From: Owenia fusiformis | Lineage: Eukaryota; Annelida; Polychaeta; Sabellida; Oweniidae | Direction of reading: 5' to 3' | Assembly (NCBI GenBank): GCA_903813345.2 | Contig: CAIIXF020000010.1 | Span: forward strand, 9,728,349-9,792,348 | Length of the DNA stretch: 64,000 nucleotides | Shown here: in pieces, positions 1 to 12,718 of the stretch | Position numbering within the stretch: the stretch's first letter is position 1 | How the letters are laid out: each line of letters starts with the position of its first letter | The notes under the pieces: model-generated | Seen by the model: only the letters and a program-made list of their open reading frames with translations | The model's database searches: none | Told to the model about the DNA's origin: nothing | Made by a program: the position numbers and the translations under genes

Positions 1-598
1 ATTACTCAGAGTTAATACCTCAAAAATAAAGCTTCTGCAATTTGATTGAATCATTCAAGGTTATAATGGTAACCTGATGTGATGTCACATGGGCAAATTT
101 AATTTTGTAAAAAATATATAAACCAAAATAAATATCAATAATTTCTCAATATGTAGGCGCTCATGTGGTGTCCAAAGGTGGGCCCATCAGTGAGCAAATT
201 TAAATCACATTAGTTATCGAGGGAAACATGTCAGATTAAAGGATTTGGAACTTTAACAGGAAAAAAACTACCATTGTGGATAGCTTTTTCATGTTTTATA
301 TTGCCGAGGTCATAACTATAGCAACCAAGAAAATGTGTTTCTGAAATGGCGAATTAACAGCAATTTTCCTATGTTGTAACCTGGTTGAAGAAAGATATTT
401 TTCTAGTGATGAATTTACATATTGTTTATGGGTTTCAAAAATGTACAACTGTATTATCTTATTCAATTGCAGATTAGGATTGACACCATTAGTATTAAAG
501 GTCCATAGAACCCATCCCCTGAAGTCTATAAAAAGTGGTTGGGACATCAGACATGTACCAGTTTGTAATTTATAAGTACAACACCCAACATATGTCAA
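1..598. other. Intergenic, nothing recognised
   Basis: AT-rich sequence without a recognisable gene, RNA or bounded repeat. The open frames here show no domain or codon pattern that I can support. Confidence 0.5.
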
Positions 599-607
599 GA
601 AATAATG

Positions 608-893
608 TAGTTCAACAAGTTAAACCTAGTCTGGGCCTTATTTCTTATTTGACATTTCTTGTGGCCCGCCCTAGGTTTAACATCCGTGCCTAATACTTAT
701 TCGGCCCTTGATGCAAAAAATTTTAATGATGGCCTATGGCAGCGCATAGAATTCCATGCGCGTTTTATTAATAACTGATAGTGAGAATTTGCAACCAATG
801 AAAGCATAGCACGGAAGTTAAACCCAACCACGGCAAGAAGAACACTCAGATTATAAATGAAAGCCGTGGTATTGGGTTTAACTTGTTGAACTA
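608..893. mobile_element. Mutator-like MITE with 9-bp target duplication
   Basis: A 286-bp non-coding element with perfect 19-bp terminal inverted repeats (TAGTTCAACAAGTTAAACC at 608-626, its complement at 875-893). It is flanked by a perfect 9-bp direct duplication GAAATAATG at 599-607 and 894-902. A 9-bp target duplication is characteristic of Mutator/MULE transposons. No transposase frame is present, so it would be mobilised in trans. Confidence 0.8.
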
Positions 894-902
894 GAAATAA
901 TG

Positions 903-2332
903 TTGATATTAATGTTACCAAGATTGAAGAGATTTAGAAACATTTTGAAATACTGGCCGATTTAAAGATTGAAGTGTATATCTCTGCAATTTGAGACAGC
1001 TGCTTTTTTCGCTTTGAGAGAATGTTTACAATAAAGGCTGGTGTTTAGAATGAATCACACATCCTAGTTTTCTGAATGGGAAAAAATCTGCACAAAAAGT
1101 TACGAAAAACAACATAATTCGACGTTTTCTTCTGTGACAACATGGAATCGAGGAATTCAATCTGTAATGGATTGAGGTAAGATATATGTGCAAGGATGGA
1201 CGACGCCATTTTTTCTACTTTTGAAATGTAACATGAGCTATTGAACACTCCCAATACACGAATCGGATTGGAATGACATAAATACTAACGGTGTGACCTC
1301 TAGCCCAGGCTAAGACTAAGTGGATAAGAAAAATGTGATATAATTTTGGTCGTTTTCCAATGCATAAGTGACACTCATTTTGACACTCAATTGAGCGTAT
1401 TTGATGAAATTTCAAATACATTTGTAACAAACAGAGGAAGGTCATTCAAATGTCCTAAAACAGGTCATTTTCATATTTTTCCAAAAAATCCAGCAGCCAA
1501 GGTCAAATGACATTTTTTATTTAACAACAATTTGAACTTTAATCACTCATTAAATTTATCCACTTTCGAAGAACATGTGGAATATATTTTCATCCTATTT
1601 CCGCCTTGGTTATTAGTTGAAATATCATCTTCGGGGCTATTATTTGAGAGAAAATGTAAGGAAGAAATATTTACCTAACAAGTAGCGCCATTTTGTTTAC
1701 GAGTTGAACTAAATACAAAACTGGACCAACATAAACGAAATTATTCTAAATTATACAACTTATTAAAAATTCGCTTGGATATAATGTTTATTATATGAAT
1801 ATAAAATACTTTTTTTGTTTTGAAGACCTTTTTTCAAGAATGTTTTTTACCCAGATCCCGGGGTTTTACTTTTGCAAGTGTTTTCGTCTTGTGTATTGTC
1901 GCACACCTGTGGAGCATTTGTTAATAACGTTTTCTCCTAGCTTCAAAATATATTATTTCTTCATCTTAAAGATACATAGAAGTGATTCATCGATAAGCTG
2001 AATCAAGCATTGAAATTACTTTCAAACAGTTCAATTAAATTGAGGGTCAGAACCAAATAAAAGTGTTTCATGGATTGCTGGAGTTTTAGTTATTTTATGC
2101 TCCCTTGATATGTGAAAAGTATAAATATTCGATATAATTGCGCTGATTACTTTAGATTGTGTTGACTGTATTGCAACTACGACGAGTTCTAGACAAAATG
2201 GCTTTTCCAGTTAGAACACACAGTTTATCTACAAACCATTGTAAGATTTAGTTGACCTTGCGTAGGTAAGAAGTCGACCTTTTCCCTGGCAAGGTCTGCA
2301 GTGACTTAGATTAGCTCTATTAAAAATTAGAA
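903..2332. other. Upstream region of the nuclear receptor gene
   Basis: No coding sequence recognised. It presumably contains the promoter and any 5' noncoding exon of the nuclear receptor that starts at 2333. A TATA-like stretch (gtataaata near 2117) is the only core-promoter-like signal I noticed, and it is weak evidence in such AT-rich DNA. Confidence 0.35.
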
Positions 2333-5300
2333 ATGTCTTCGAATCATGTTCAGGATTTAAAACATGAAAGTTCTGGCCACAATATGGATGCAGTACATAT
2401 GATACCAGTGGTATCTGCGCAAGATGAAGCTTCATACTCCATCTCACACTCGATCGCAACTAAAAGTGATACGGTTACGATATCTGAAGCATCCTCATGT
2501 AGGTCTAATCACGAAGCTAGCATACAAGGAAAGAATCCACCCGAAGTATTAAATGGAAATAAAGAACTGGATCACCATTCTGAAATCCCTGAACAAAACT
2601 TAGTTGTTTATGAAATCATTGATGGTAAAGACGCTGAAATAACACACATTCAAAATCAAGTCACTTATGAAAATGAAGCTGGTACATCATCCGGTTTTGG
2701 ATCAGTTGCATCAGCTGATTCACTGAGTGAAAATTCTGCCAATGTGCAAGTGGATGATGAATTATGTGTAATAGAAAGTGAAGTAATTCACCTTCCAGAT
2801 TCAGCTCAAGAATTCTCGAATACCAATATGAATAATGACATTCCCAGTAGTGAACATGAGAGTCAAAATTTGCCATATTGTGTAATATGTGGCGATAAGG
2901 GGTCAGGATTTCATTACTCTGTATATTCATGTGAAGGCTGTAAAGGATTTTTCAAAAGAACAGTGCAGAAGAACTTGACATATAAGTGTAAAGATAATTT
3001 TCACTGCGTTATAAACAAGTTTACAAGAAACAATTGCCAGTTTTGCAGATTCCAAAAATGCATGCAAAATGGAATGAAGAAAGAAGGTAAGAATAGGAAT
3101 AATTCGGTTATATGAAATATATGGAAATATTGTTTAACCTATATATAGGGTGAACCAAAAAAGGTAACCCAAACAAATTTTAATAACTCTGTAATCCAAC
3201 ATGGATTTGAACTCATATTTCGCACACTTAAACCCTGTTCAATGTTCTTTTATTCGACTAAGCTTCATTGATTTACTTTACATGGTCACGATTTTATGGC
3301 CATTTTTAGTCATCAGTCATGTCTCATAGAAACATAAATCACATTCAAGTATCTGATAAAATTGAAGGTATCAAATTTGTCCCTCTTGACGTTAAACAGA
3401 TCCATTTACTATAATTGAAGCTATAATATGCGTCACTATGTTGCAAGCAATGTCCATAACATAGAATATAGTTATAAAACATAAGTTCTATAATATAATA
3501 TTACATGACTCATTTTTTCAAACCCAGAATTCAACTTTGTTAAACGCTAACGAAGAGTTAAAAAAATACTCAATCAAGCAAAAATATGTCTGTAGTAACC
3601 TTTGTATTGACTTAGGTGTAGTCTAGCTACAGAACCCTGTGACCACCCTCCCTACTTGACATTAACACAATTCTCACACATGTGTCACAAGGTCTTATAG
3701 CTAGGCTATAGCTAGACTAACTTAGGTGTTACTTGGTTTGATCTCACCTTATTTGCAGCTTTACATTTTAAATATATAAGCATCATATATCAAATTTTAG
3801 ATTTACCTGCAGGAATTTTGCTCTAGTCCATTGAAAACATTGAATTGGAAGTGTCCTATCAACAAGATGGATTCCAAGATCATACAAAAATTCAACTTTT
3901 TCATGGTATAAAAATTATACCATTTAACCACAAGTGGTGACATCTTGTTATGTGGATGCTACTGTAGATACACTTAAATTTGGCCACCATTTTAACTTGA
4001 CGGATTGGCAGATTGAAAAAATTCAAATTGAAAATCCCCCAGTTTTCAGATCTATTTTAGAAAATTCACAGGGAATTTGTACTTTGCAATTATTTCCGTA
4101 TTTGGATGTCAGTGCTATACCAAGAATTACTGTTAGCAGAACACATGAATCTGAAATGCTTATTTCCAGATCAATGATAAAACTTGAGGTCAGCCCTTAC
4201 TCCGCCAAATTTAATATCCGCCAATATTTGAAATTGAGCAAATCCGCCAAATTAAGTCACGTCAAATTAAGTGTATATACAGTATTTTTGTTGGTGTTTC
4301 GCATTCGGCAGTTGATGTTCGGTGGTTGATGTTTGGCATTTGAACAAATGGTAAGTGGTGACATTTTGCATGTTAATGCCTTGTTATTTTATGAACAAAT
4401 AATTTATCCTTGGTTCACACATTTTTAAATATTGTTAGGTCACCACCAAAAAGTGGTGACATATTGGTTTTTTGGTCGTTTGTTTGGTTTTTTTGTAGTG
4501 GCGGTTGGTTGTTGGCGATCGACATAACAAATTCTTCTAATAACTTAACAAATACTGCTTCGACTGACTTCAATTCTTTTCAAAATCATCTACAAGTTTT
4601 CAGAAGTTTAAATCTGGCTTTATATTTAAGATGTGACCTTCAGTGGTCTTTTCAAGGTCACAAAACGTGAAAAAGGTCAAAAGCATTTTTTTATATTGCT
4701 CCAAGTTGACCAAATTTCTTTTTCAAAATCATGTACAAGTTATCAGAAGTTCAAATCTGATGTCACCTACGATGACCTTCTCGAGGCCAAAAAGGTCTTT
4801 TTTTCAACTTGCTATCATCGACAAGTTCTCAGAAATTCAAATCTTAAGATTGAACTAATAATATTGTGAGCAACTAGGTGGTGACATTTTGTCATGTTAA
4901 TGCCTTGTTGTCATCTTAAAGTAGTGTTGCTGGGGTTTGACTGGATATCTGCTTGGTGGACAGGCTTAAATCTCATCTTTTAAATTCTGTTCAACTTTTC
5001 ACAGATTCAAGGGCAGACTAGCATTAAGGTCTGATGAGGTTTTGGACATGCTGGGTAAATTACATGATGCCTATTGTAAATTTTTCAAAAAAAATAATGT
5101 CTGCTGATTCAAATTGCTATCCGTCCCATGTACACACTTTATGAATATCCTTTCGAAATTGCTGCAAGTGGTAACAAAAATTGTATAAGTCTTAGATTCT
5201 ATACACTATTGCTATTGCTTTTTGTAGCTGTGCGTGAAGACAGAACACCCGGGGGAAAACATCGTCATAAACGCCTTAAGACAGACGGTGCCTACACAGT

Positions 5301-8300
5301 TGTTGGAACTAATATATTAGAGACCTTAAACCTTTCAAGTGACCTGGATGTCCTTTTAGGGAAACTTGTTGCTGCAAAGCCAGATACAGTTCCTTTAACA
5401 GAAGGTAAAATAGCATGTAATTATTTCACTGTCATATTCAGCAGGCCATTGTGACATCGGAAGTATATTCCCGATGCCATTTATTACAAGAAATTATACT
5501 TCAATAACTCTTGAATATATCGGCTATGGGATTTCGCTCAATTTATTTTGATGTTGCCTTTTGAGTTATCACCTTACTGTACCCCAGAGGCAATATTCAA
5601 AAATGGCTGAGATTTAACTCAAATACTAGTTGTTAGATTTGCTTCATATTTATGAACTGATGTCATATGAGTATGAATGAAACTTCTACTTGGATATCTG
5701 AATTGGCACTTTTATAAATAATATGACCTTACAGTAGGGGAGAATCTGGGAATCCACACTACATACAGGGGTTCAATAAAGGTATGGTAAGTAATTTGGG
5801 ACCAATTAGCAAAACCTTTCTTTCCCTCTATTCCCAAATTAGGCAATTTTGTCAGAAATTTGATTAATTCAGGATCTGTGAGAGAAAATAAGCTAAACTT
5901 ACAGCCTTACAAACAAGCTTTAAACTTAAAAATTGAAAGGTTGTTTTGAGCAAATGGCTGCATTTTTAGGCCTATCTCAGAATGAAAAGCAAGAAATTGT
6001 GATGTCCTACAGTGTGCATTTGTTAATCTTATTTCAGAGACAACTGACGTGAATCAGCTGACAGTGAATGAATTGATGCAGTATGGTTATATGGAACTGC
6101 GCTTTATCATTCAATGGGCAAAAAAAGTTCCAGGTAGGCAGTTTGATATTCATTACTGTTGAGATTTGATCATTTTTCAGAATATATTTCGAGTTGAGCG
6201 ACCACATTAGTCATTCAATAACAGAGCCTGGCCATAGGAAAACTGGTCTTATCACAAAAATTAAAATTGTGCTACAGAGCCAAAACTCTGCCCAAGATTA
6301 AGAGGAAAATGTGCTAAATTAAAATCCGACTTTTTGGTCTATATATGCAAGGAAAAATCGTTATTTCATAAGTCATGGCTCATTTGAAAGGTCTTTTTGT
6401 GCTTTTTAAGATAAATAAAAAAACAAAATATTGAAAAATCTGTGATAAGACCCCTTTTCCTGTGGCCTGGCTCAACATATACTTGACTTGTCTTAGGCAA
6501 AACAAGTCTGAAAAACAAGTCTCAAGTGCTTAGGCAAAACAAGTCTGAAATAACCTTTGTACTTTAGCTGGAGGTTTTGGATATAGAGCATATCCTGAGA
6601 GGTTCTACCTATATCTCTGCAAGTGGCAATAGTGCCAAGAGAGGTTATTTACTGGAAGGGATTGAATATGGGTTTGTTCCACTAGAATTTTTCCTTATGC
6701 TATTTCCCAATATGATGAAATAATGCACAAAAAAAATATTCATACTAAGATATGACATGCATTTACAAACCCTAAGTATGTTATTGTTGGATCTTGTATG
6801 AATGAGAGCCAATTCCTCTAAGGTAATTTATTGTCTCCATTTTTCTGATGGCGGTTGATGGTTGGCGGTTGGCGTCTTTATCAAATTCTTCCAAAAAAAC
6901 GGTGATAGAGTAATTCTGTAGATAAATTATGAGTACATCTAAATGTATATACTTGTAATAATGACATATTATCTTTTGGCATGGTCGTCATCTTGAGAAA
7001 TGATAGCTGGCAGACTTGTCTGATACTTATTAGATGTTCGATAGGATTTGCTATGCTTTGACATTTACCTTCTCATCATCAAGTTAATATTAAAAGGCAT
7101 TCTACATGTAACGTTCATAGCATCACTTTAACTTTGCATCTCAGATCCAGAAAGACAGAGATGGAGCAGACATGGCTTACTTCGATGATTAAAGGTTACA
7201 CAATATAGTTTCCTCTGTCATATATAATAGAGATAGGGATATTATGTAACTTGTCTATTATAGCTCTTGGCAGTGTACACCTGCCAGAGAATCACATTAG
7301 CAGGTTGTTTCAGATGGGAGTGTATTGGTTTTATCATTGATAAAAGAAAATTCATTACTTTTCCAACCATATTTTTCCAATGTGATATAATTACCTGTAT
7401 ATGTAGTGAAATTATTAAAGAAAATAAAGAAAACGAAGAAGAAATTCAGTTATTACTGTTTTAAATCTTCAGATAACTACATGAAATCACATTATTCTTT
7501 ACTGTGTATGTGTATATATTTATAAAATTGTGGTGTACATGATGTGCTATGTATTACAATGCTACTGACTGGTATTCTTCATTTTCAATAATGATTTCAG
7601 TAAAGATTTCACCTCTTCTGCCATACCTGACAAAGTCTGTCTTATTATCCCATCGAACGAAGTTTGGAGGGATATAGGGAACGCCTCCGTCCGTCCGTCC
7701 GTACGTACGTCCGTCCGTCCGGGCAATAGCCCAAATACTGTTGGCCCGATTTTGTTCATATTTTGTACACATATACCCTATGGGGGTAGAAGTTCTGCTC
7801 GAAAGCTGATTTTCAAAATGGCCGCTCATTTCAAAATGGCGGCCATTTTAGTGCCGAATTTACAGTAATTTAGGTGCAATATGTAAAACTGTAATAGCAA
7901 TATGTTTTAGATATAAAAAAATTATATAGGACATAAATAAAGCTAGAAATGTAGATTTTAAAGAAGCACATGGCAGCCATCTTGAAAAATGGCGGCCTTT
8001 ACTCGTTATTTTACGATTTTTGCTGTAACTCGAAAAGTAGTGGAGCGATTTTGTTCATATTTGGTATGTGAATACTATAAACATTGCACACTGTCTAAAG
8101 ACACTTTTGGTAGAAGGCGGCCATTTTGAAAAATGGCCACCATTTTAACGTATTTTACTATAACTCTGTCCTATGACACTTTTGGTAGAAGGCGGCCATT
8201 TTGAAAAAAAATTTGAAAAATGGTCGCCATTTTAACGTATTTTACTATAACTCAAAAAGGAGTGAAGCGATTTTGTTCATATTTGGTATGTGAATACTAT

Positions 8301-10672
8301 AAGCATGGCACACTGTCTAATGACACTTTTGGTAGAAGGGGGCCATTTTTCAAAATGGCCGCCATTTTAACGTATTTTACTATAACTCGAAAAGTAGTGG
8401 AGCAATTTTGTTTATATTTGGTATGTAAATACTATAAGCACGGCACACTGTCTTATAGCATTTTTGGTAGAAGGTGGCCATTTTGAAAAATGGCCGCCAT
8501 TTTAACTTTTTTACTATAACTTGAAAAGTAGTGGAGCGATTTTGTTCATATTTGGTATATATGAATACTATAAGCATGGCACATGGTTTAATGACACTTT
8601 TGGTAGAAGGTGGCCATTTTGAAAAATGGCTGCCATTTTTGCTATATACTTTGTTTGTAAAAATGCCATCCATGGCTGTTCGATGAGATTCGCTACGCTT
8701 TGGCGTTGCCGTTGTTCTGGTTTACTATAGTACTGGGGTCTATCAATTAAATGTAATTGTGATGTTTGATTTATTTGAAAATTTGTTGCATCCATTTGTA
8801 CTATTCATGTTATTACATTTCTAAAGTCATGTCATCATCATAACATCTTTTAACGAATGAACATAGTTTTAACTTGTGTGACACAAAAATATATATATCA
8901 TGTATTCATGATATGATTTCTGCTATCTCAGATGTCTTTTGTTGTCTTAATTTTGTTCAAAAGTAAAAGCGTAATCAGCGCAACATTATGTTCTCCTTTC
9001 CAGGGTTCCAAGGTTTAAAAACAGTTGATCAGATGAGTCTGTTAAAGTCTGCGTTCATGGAGTTGAACATATTACGCCTCGCTTATAGGTATGTCTAGTT
9101 TATAATTTTTATTATAGATTGTCTCATGCATACTTTTTGAAAATCTATTACCTTAATTTGAACTGAGTGATGCCTTAAGCCAAATTTTACCTTTAATACC
9201 CTGTATGCAAGAAATTGATTGTCAACGTAAGATGCTGATATTATTAGTAGGTTAGGCTGATCTCATTTCATCATCAGAGGCCTAACACTATCTGACTAAA
9301 GTATATTCCATTTTGTTCAACCTTTTGACATGGCAGTCTTACATAACAGTCAAGAAAAAATTGATTTTTATTGCTGGACCACATTCAGGCTTTCAATTTT
9401 TAGAACAGCCAGCCACATTTCTTTTTTAGGTATTTTGAAAAATGTTTTCTTCCATGAACCTGATTTATTTCTCTTAAGTCGTGAAAAATGTATGAGAGTA
9501 ACACCTATACCAATGCAACTCAATGAAGTCATATTGCATGGAAATGGAAAAAATTGAAATAATTCTGTTGCTTCTTTATGTATATGAATAAGCATTTCCA
9601 GAACTTCTCATCAATAATCATAGCAAGGACCCACTGGGGTACCCTGTACTATGCTCTGAAAGTCCTCCTTTTTGAAAAGAAGGTCGGATATATGCAATCA
9701 TATCAATTTGAATTTCAGATCTTTGAAGGTAGAAGATGGTTATATTGCATTCACCGATTCAATCGTACTTAACATGAGCCAGACTACAGCTATGGGATGG
9801 GGAGAATCTCTAGTCTCCGCAACTCTGGATTTTGTAGATAGGTTGAAATCTGTCAGTAATCCAGATCTAACTGAGTTCTGTGTCATGAATGCGGTTGTCC
9901 TTTTAGCACCAGGTAGGGATGCAATCAATTGCTCAAGAAGCAAACATAGATTTATATCGATTTTTGATGTCATCCTAGTTGTGTACTTTATTTAAGTGAG
10001 TTAATGGGTTCAAATGCCTTAAGGGAGTACAAAGGTAAGCGTTCTTACAAAATGGCAGTGAGATATTAATATGGTATCACTGGCGGATCGAGAACTAACT
10101 AGATGGGGACCCAAACTTTGAGTCAGGAAAAAAAATTTGGGCCCCTAAAGTTTTTGAAAATTAAAGGCCCATATTTTGTTAATTTTAAAAAGGACCCGTG
10201 GGCCACCAATACCGATGCCAACACCGATGATAATTACTCATTGAGTAATCAAAAAATGCTATGCGTACTATTTTAGTACTCAGCATATCTCCCTGTGTAT
10301 AAGGCAAAGAATAAGAAAATGTACTTATCTTCAGACAATAAAATTGATATTTGATGGTAAAGTGGCACATTTTTGTAAATATTGCTTCCAGCATTTACAC
10401 TTTCCAATCTTTACTGTAAGTTTTACATCTTTATAGATGCTGCTGGGATAACAGAGAAATCCACAGTAATGGCTCTTCAGAATAAGATTCTTGAAGCACT
10501 GCGCCATTACCAGCTCCAGACTTACCCTACTGACAGTAGGCGCTATGGAAAAATGTTGCTACGGTTACCTGCTTTAAGGACAGTTAGTGCCAAGGCAACT
10601 GAGCAGTTCCTTACATTGACTGTAGAGGGATCTGTTCAAATGGATACATTGACCTCAGAACTGTTGGGATAA
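2333..10672 (+). CDS. Nuclear receptor with ERR/NR3-like ligand-binding domain and EGCKG P-box
   Basis: Six coding exons join in phase: 2333-3086, 5228-5404, 6038-6133, 9004-9088, 9719-9912, 10437-10672, giving 513 residues. Residues 1-182 are a Ser/Glu-rich A/B region. Residues 183-248 are the DNA-binding domain, with both C4 zinc fingers intact (C183, C186, C200, C203; C219, C225, C235, C238). The P-box is EGCKG (201-205), as in NR1/NR2/NR4 receptors that bind AGGTCA. The C-terminal extension carries [14 protein letters not shown], positioned like the ERR/NR5/NR6 A-box. The ligand-binding domain (about 312-513) resembles ERR: helix 3 has [11 protein letters not shown] near W337, followed by DQMSLLKS. 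Helix 12 ends LTSELLG, keeping the AF-2 glutamate E510. As a nuclear transcription factor it should bind DNA as monomer or dimer; the ligand is unknown. Alternatives are a divergent ERR/NR3 relative or a lineage-specific receptor. The family is certain, the subfamily is not. The start is the first Met of the open exon; an upstream noncoding exon is possible. Confidence 0.88.
3960..4284. mobile_element. MITE, CTGTAGATACACTTA family, copy 1
   Basis: Lies in the first intron of the nuclear receptor. Ends are TACTGTAGATACACTT and AAGTGTATATACAGTA, bordered by TA dinucleotides as expected for a Tc1/mariner-type TA target. Inside are reiterated, degenerate AATTTGGCG-like words in both orientations. 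It is non-coding; the 131-residue open frame across it is chance. Related copies lie at 14603-14934 and 28804-29232. Confidence 0.7.
4560..4860. repeat. Degenerate tandem repeat, about 3 units, with AGGTCA-like words
   Basis: Three imperfect units share a core like tacaagttatcagaagttc followed by aaatct (around 4590, 4736 and 4822). Each is followed by aaggtc/gacctt words. They lie in the first intron of the nuclear receptor. Copies of GTGGTGACAT flank the area (3933, 4348, 4449, 4877), suggesting a composite repeat. Confidence 0.45.
6134..9003. other. Intron 3 of the nuclear receptor gene
   Basis: A GT-AG intron of 2.87 kb between the exon ending in the helix-3 sequence and the exon starting GFQGLKT. 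Apart from the GACGGACGG/ATGGCGGCCAT repeat at 7636-8650, nothing else is recognised. Confidence 0.7.
7636..8650 (-). repeat. Dispersed repeat with GACGGACGG tract and about 135-bp tandem monomers
   Basis: On the minus strand the element ends with (GACG/GACGG)n at about 7685-7720, then TATCCCTCCAAACTTCG and a TTCG/ATGGGATAA tail. The body (about 7970-8640) has four to five tandem monomers of about 135 bp, one truncated. Each monomer has a palindromic AAAATGGCNGCCATTTT motif. A related element, opposite in orientation and with the same tail, lies at 60590-61365; a shorter relative lies near 26690-26760. Confidence 0.65.
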
Positions 10673-10985
10673 AATAAGTAATAATAGTCCTAAGCTCTTA
10701 ATAGGGTATTAATGATACTGTACTCTTGGTTATTTTCACGATTTTTAATTTCACAAATTTGGAGAAATCACAATTTCGCTGCTATTAATTTTTTTCATTA
10801 GTCACAATCATAAAAAGCATGAAATTAAATCGCACATGAAAAATACCAGGATTACAGTTATTGTAAATGGATGAAACGTAACAATGATTGCAGCAGTAAG
10901 ATCACTCTTAAAAATATTCAACATATGAATAATAATTAAGTTGCAAATTAACATGTATGGTCTTTCTGATTAATTACATATACAA

Positions 10986-11535
10986 GGGTCGATCAAAATG
11001 TTTCTTCCCATTGGCTCTAGATTTTATAATAAGAGGAGTTGGATGCTCAAACTTTAACATGAGACAGGGTAGTTAGTTTGCTATACAAGTTTTGTATGAA
11101 TTGGTTTATTGGTAGCGACATAGAGTCAATACATATTTTCAATGACTAAGTTAGGTGGAGCAGTGTTATATATAAAAAAATCTGCTGAGTTGCAGTTCTA
11201 AAGATTTACCGACAGCATTTACAACCTCTCATGAGGCCTTAAACCTGTGTTTTTGGATTGGAATGACAGATATAGGAAGTGCATCGCAACTGGGGTTGAA
11301 TATTTTGAAAGAGCATGAATATTAGCATAAAAACTACTTAAATATGATTAAACTACAGTCTGCTGACAGATTGTTCAGAAATTTCATAAACTGCAGCTTA
11401 GCACAATTTTTTAGTTACAATATTATATACTTGTATAACGCTGCTTCACCTAACTTATTCATTGAAAATATGTATTGACTCAATGTACCAATACCACTAA
11501 CAATAAACCAATTTATATGAAACGTGTACAGTACA
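10986..11535. mobile_element. Inverted-repeat element, mariner-like left end
   Basis: Two arms of about 95-110 bp are inverted: one near 11085-11180, its complement near 11425-11525. They share TTGGTTTATTG and GAGTCAATACATATTTTC. The left side begins acaagggtcgatcaaaatg, reminiscent of mariner ends, but a matching right terminus is not clear. It is non-coding and probably a decayed MITE. Confidence 0.45.
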
Positions 11536-11693
11536 GTAAAACCTGTATTAGTTAACAGCTCTCTCTAGTGAACACCTGTCTCTGTGAACATTATTCGTCC
11601 CCCCATACTCTACCGACTTCTGTATAAATTACCCTCCCTGTAATTAACACCCAGCAATGATAAAAATGTTGAATATACAAAGATTTTACTGTA
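11532..11693. mobile_element. Pogo/Tigger-type MITE
   Basis: Ends TACAGTAAAACCTG and TTTTACTGTA, with TA at both borders. The CAGTAAAACCT terminus is typical of pogo/Tigger DNA transposons. It is 162 bp and non-coding. The adjoining hAT element has its target duplication overlapping the right terminus, so the hAT element inserted after this one. Confidence 0.6.
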
Positions 11694-11696
11694 CAC

Positions 11697-12166
11697 TAGT
11701 GTTGTCGCGATGTGCCATAATCGTACATCGATGCATCGGCAATTTTCAGTAGTAAACATCGATGCACATCGCGATGTACATAGAGAAAAAGTTTGAGAAA
11801 AGTGCACTGAAATACCGAACTCTAATGCACTAAGAAACCGAACAGAACAAATTAATAAGAGTACACTGGTGCATCCGGGAACTTCTAGTAACGGTGAAAT
11901 GAAAGTAAAGTAGATTTTTTAAGAAGAATGGTTCATTTCGACAACCTAAAACAGTTTTAAAGCGAAAGAATATCAGAAAACATTGGAAAATGAAATAAGA
12001 CATGAAAAAAGGTAAGCAATTTGCGTCAAAATAAGATAAGAAAAGGCGATTTTTAGCAAATTAATTTTTTTTAAAACATCGATGTTTTGTTTCAGACATC
12101 GATGCATCGCCAGAATCAGCTTTGGCGATGTATATCGCGATGTATCGATTAATCGCGACAACACTA
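11697..12166. mobile_element. hAT-type MITE with 8-bp target duplication
   Basis: A 470-bp element with terminal inverted repeats TAGTGTTGTCGCGAT and ATCGCGACAACACTA. It is flanked by a perfect 8-bp direct duplication CTGTACAC (11689-11696 and 12167-12174). Eight-base duplications and a TAGTGTTG-like end are hallmarks of the hAT superfamily. Subterminal words ACATCGATG and GCGATGTA recur in both orientations and could be transposase sites. No transposase is encoded. Confidence 0.85.
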
Positions 12167-12450
12167 CTGTACACTGATTAATACACTATGACTGTACACT
12201 TGTAAATTGAGAAGCTGTTATGTAGATATGTGTTAATTAATAATGTAATGTCATACTGCTGTCTTATGTAATGTGGCTTGATTGGGAACATTTGAAATGC
12301 ATGTACCAAATATGAAGTCTGTACTATGGAAATGGATGTATATACTCACAGATTTGACATATTTATGAGACTTTCAGGCAAGAGCATCACATGTAAGTCT
12401 TGCATTAATCCCTTGTAAACCCCTCCCCTCATGATCTTTATGATGCACAC

Positions 12451-12630
12451 CCAGGCCCATAACAAGGGGGGTCGGAGGGTTCGAGTGACCCCTCGACTAA
12501 AAACTCCTTCAATATCATGCATTGTTTGGCTATTCTGAGCATTCTTCGAGTGATTTTGGCCAAAATTGTCAAATTTGAGCCACCCCCAGAATTTTTTGAA
12601 CCCCTTTGGCAAAAATGGTTACGGGCCTGA
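12451..12630. mobile_element. Short MITE, CAGGCCC..AAC termini
   Basis: Left end CAGGCCCATAAC and right end GTTACGGGCCTG form 12-bp imperfect inverted repeats. ACACC directly abuts both ends. This resembles the widespread hAT-like CAGGGCCGTAGCCAG miniature elements; a likely relative starts near 56509. Non-coding. Confidence 0.5.
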
Positions 12631-12718
12631 CACCTGTAAGGGAGCGGAACCATTGACTTCCTCTTGATGCAAGACTAATGTTTGAGCATGGATAAGTCTA
12701 TGATATGAGATTACAAGA

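Noticed and set aside
3934-4329. 131-codon frame in the first nuclear receptor intron
   Set aside because: It spans a MITE and its flanks, with no domain and a composition set by the AATTTGGCG words.
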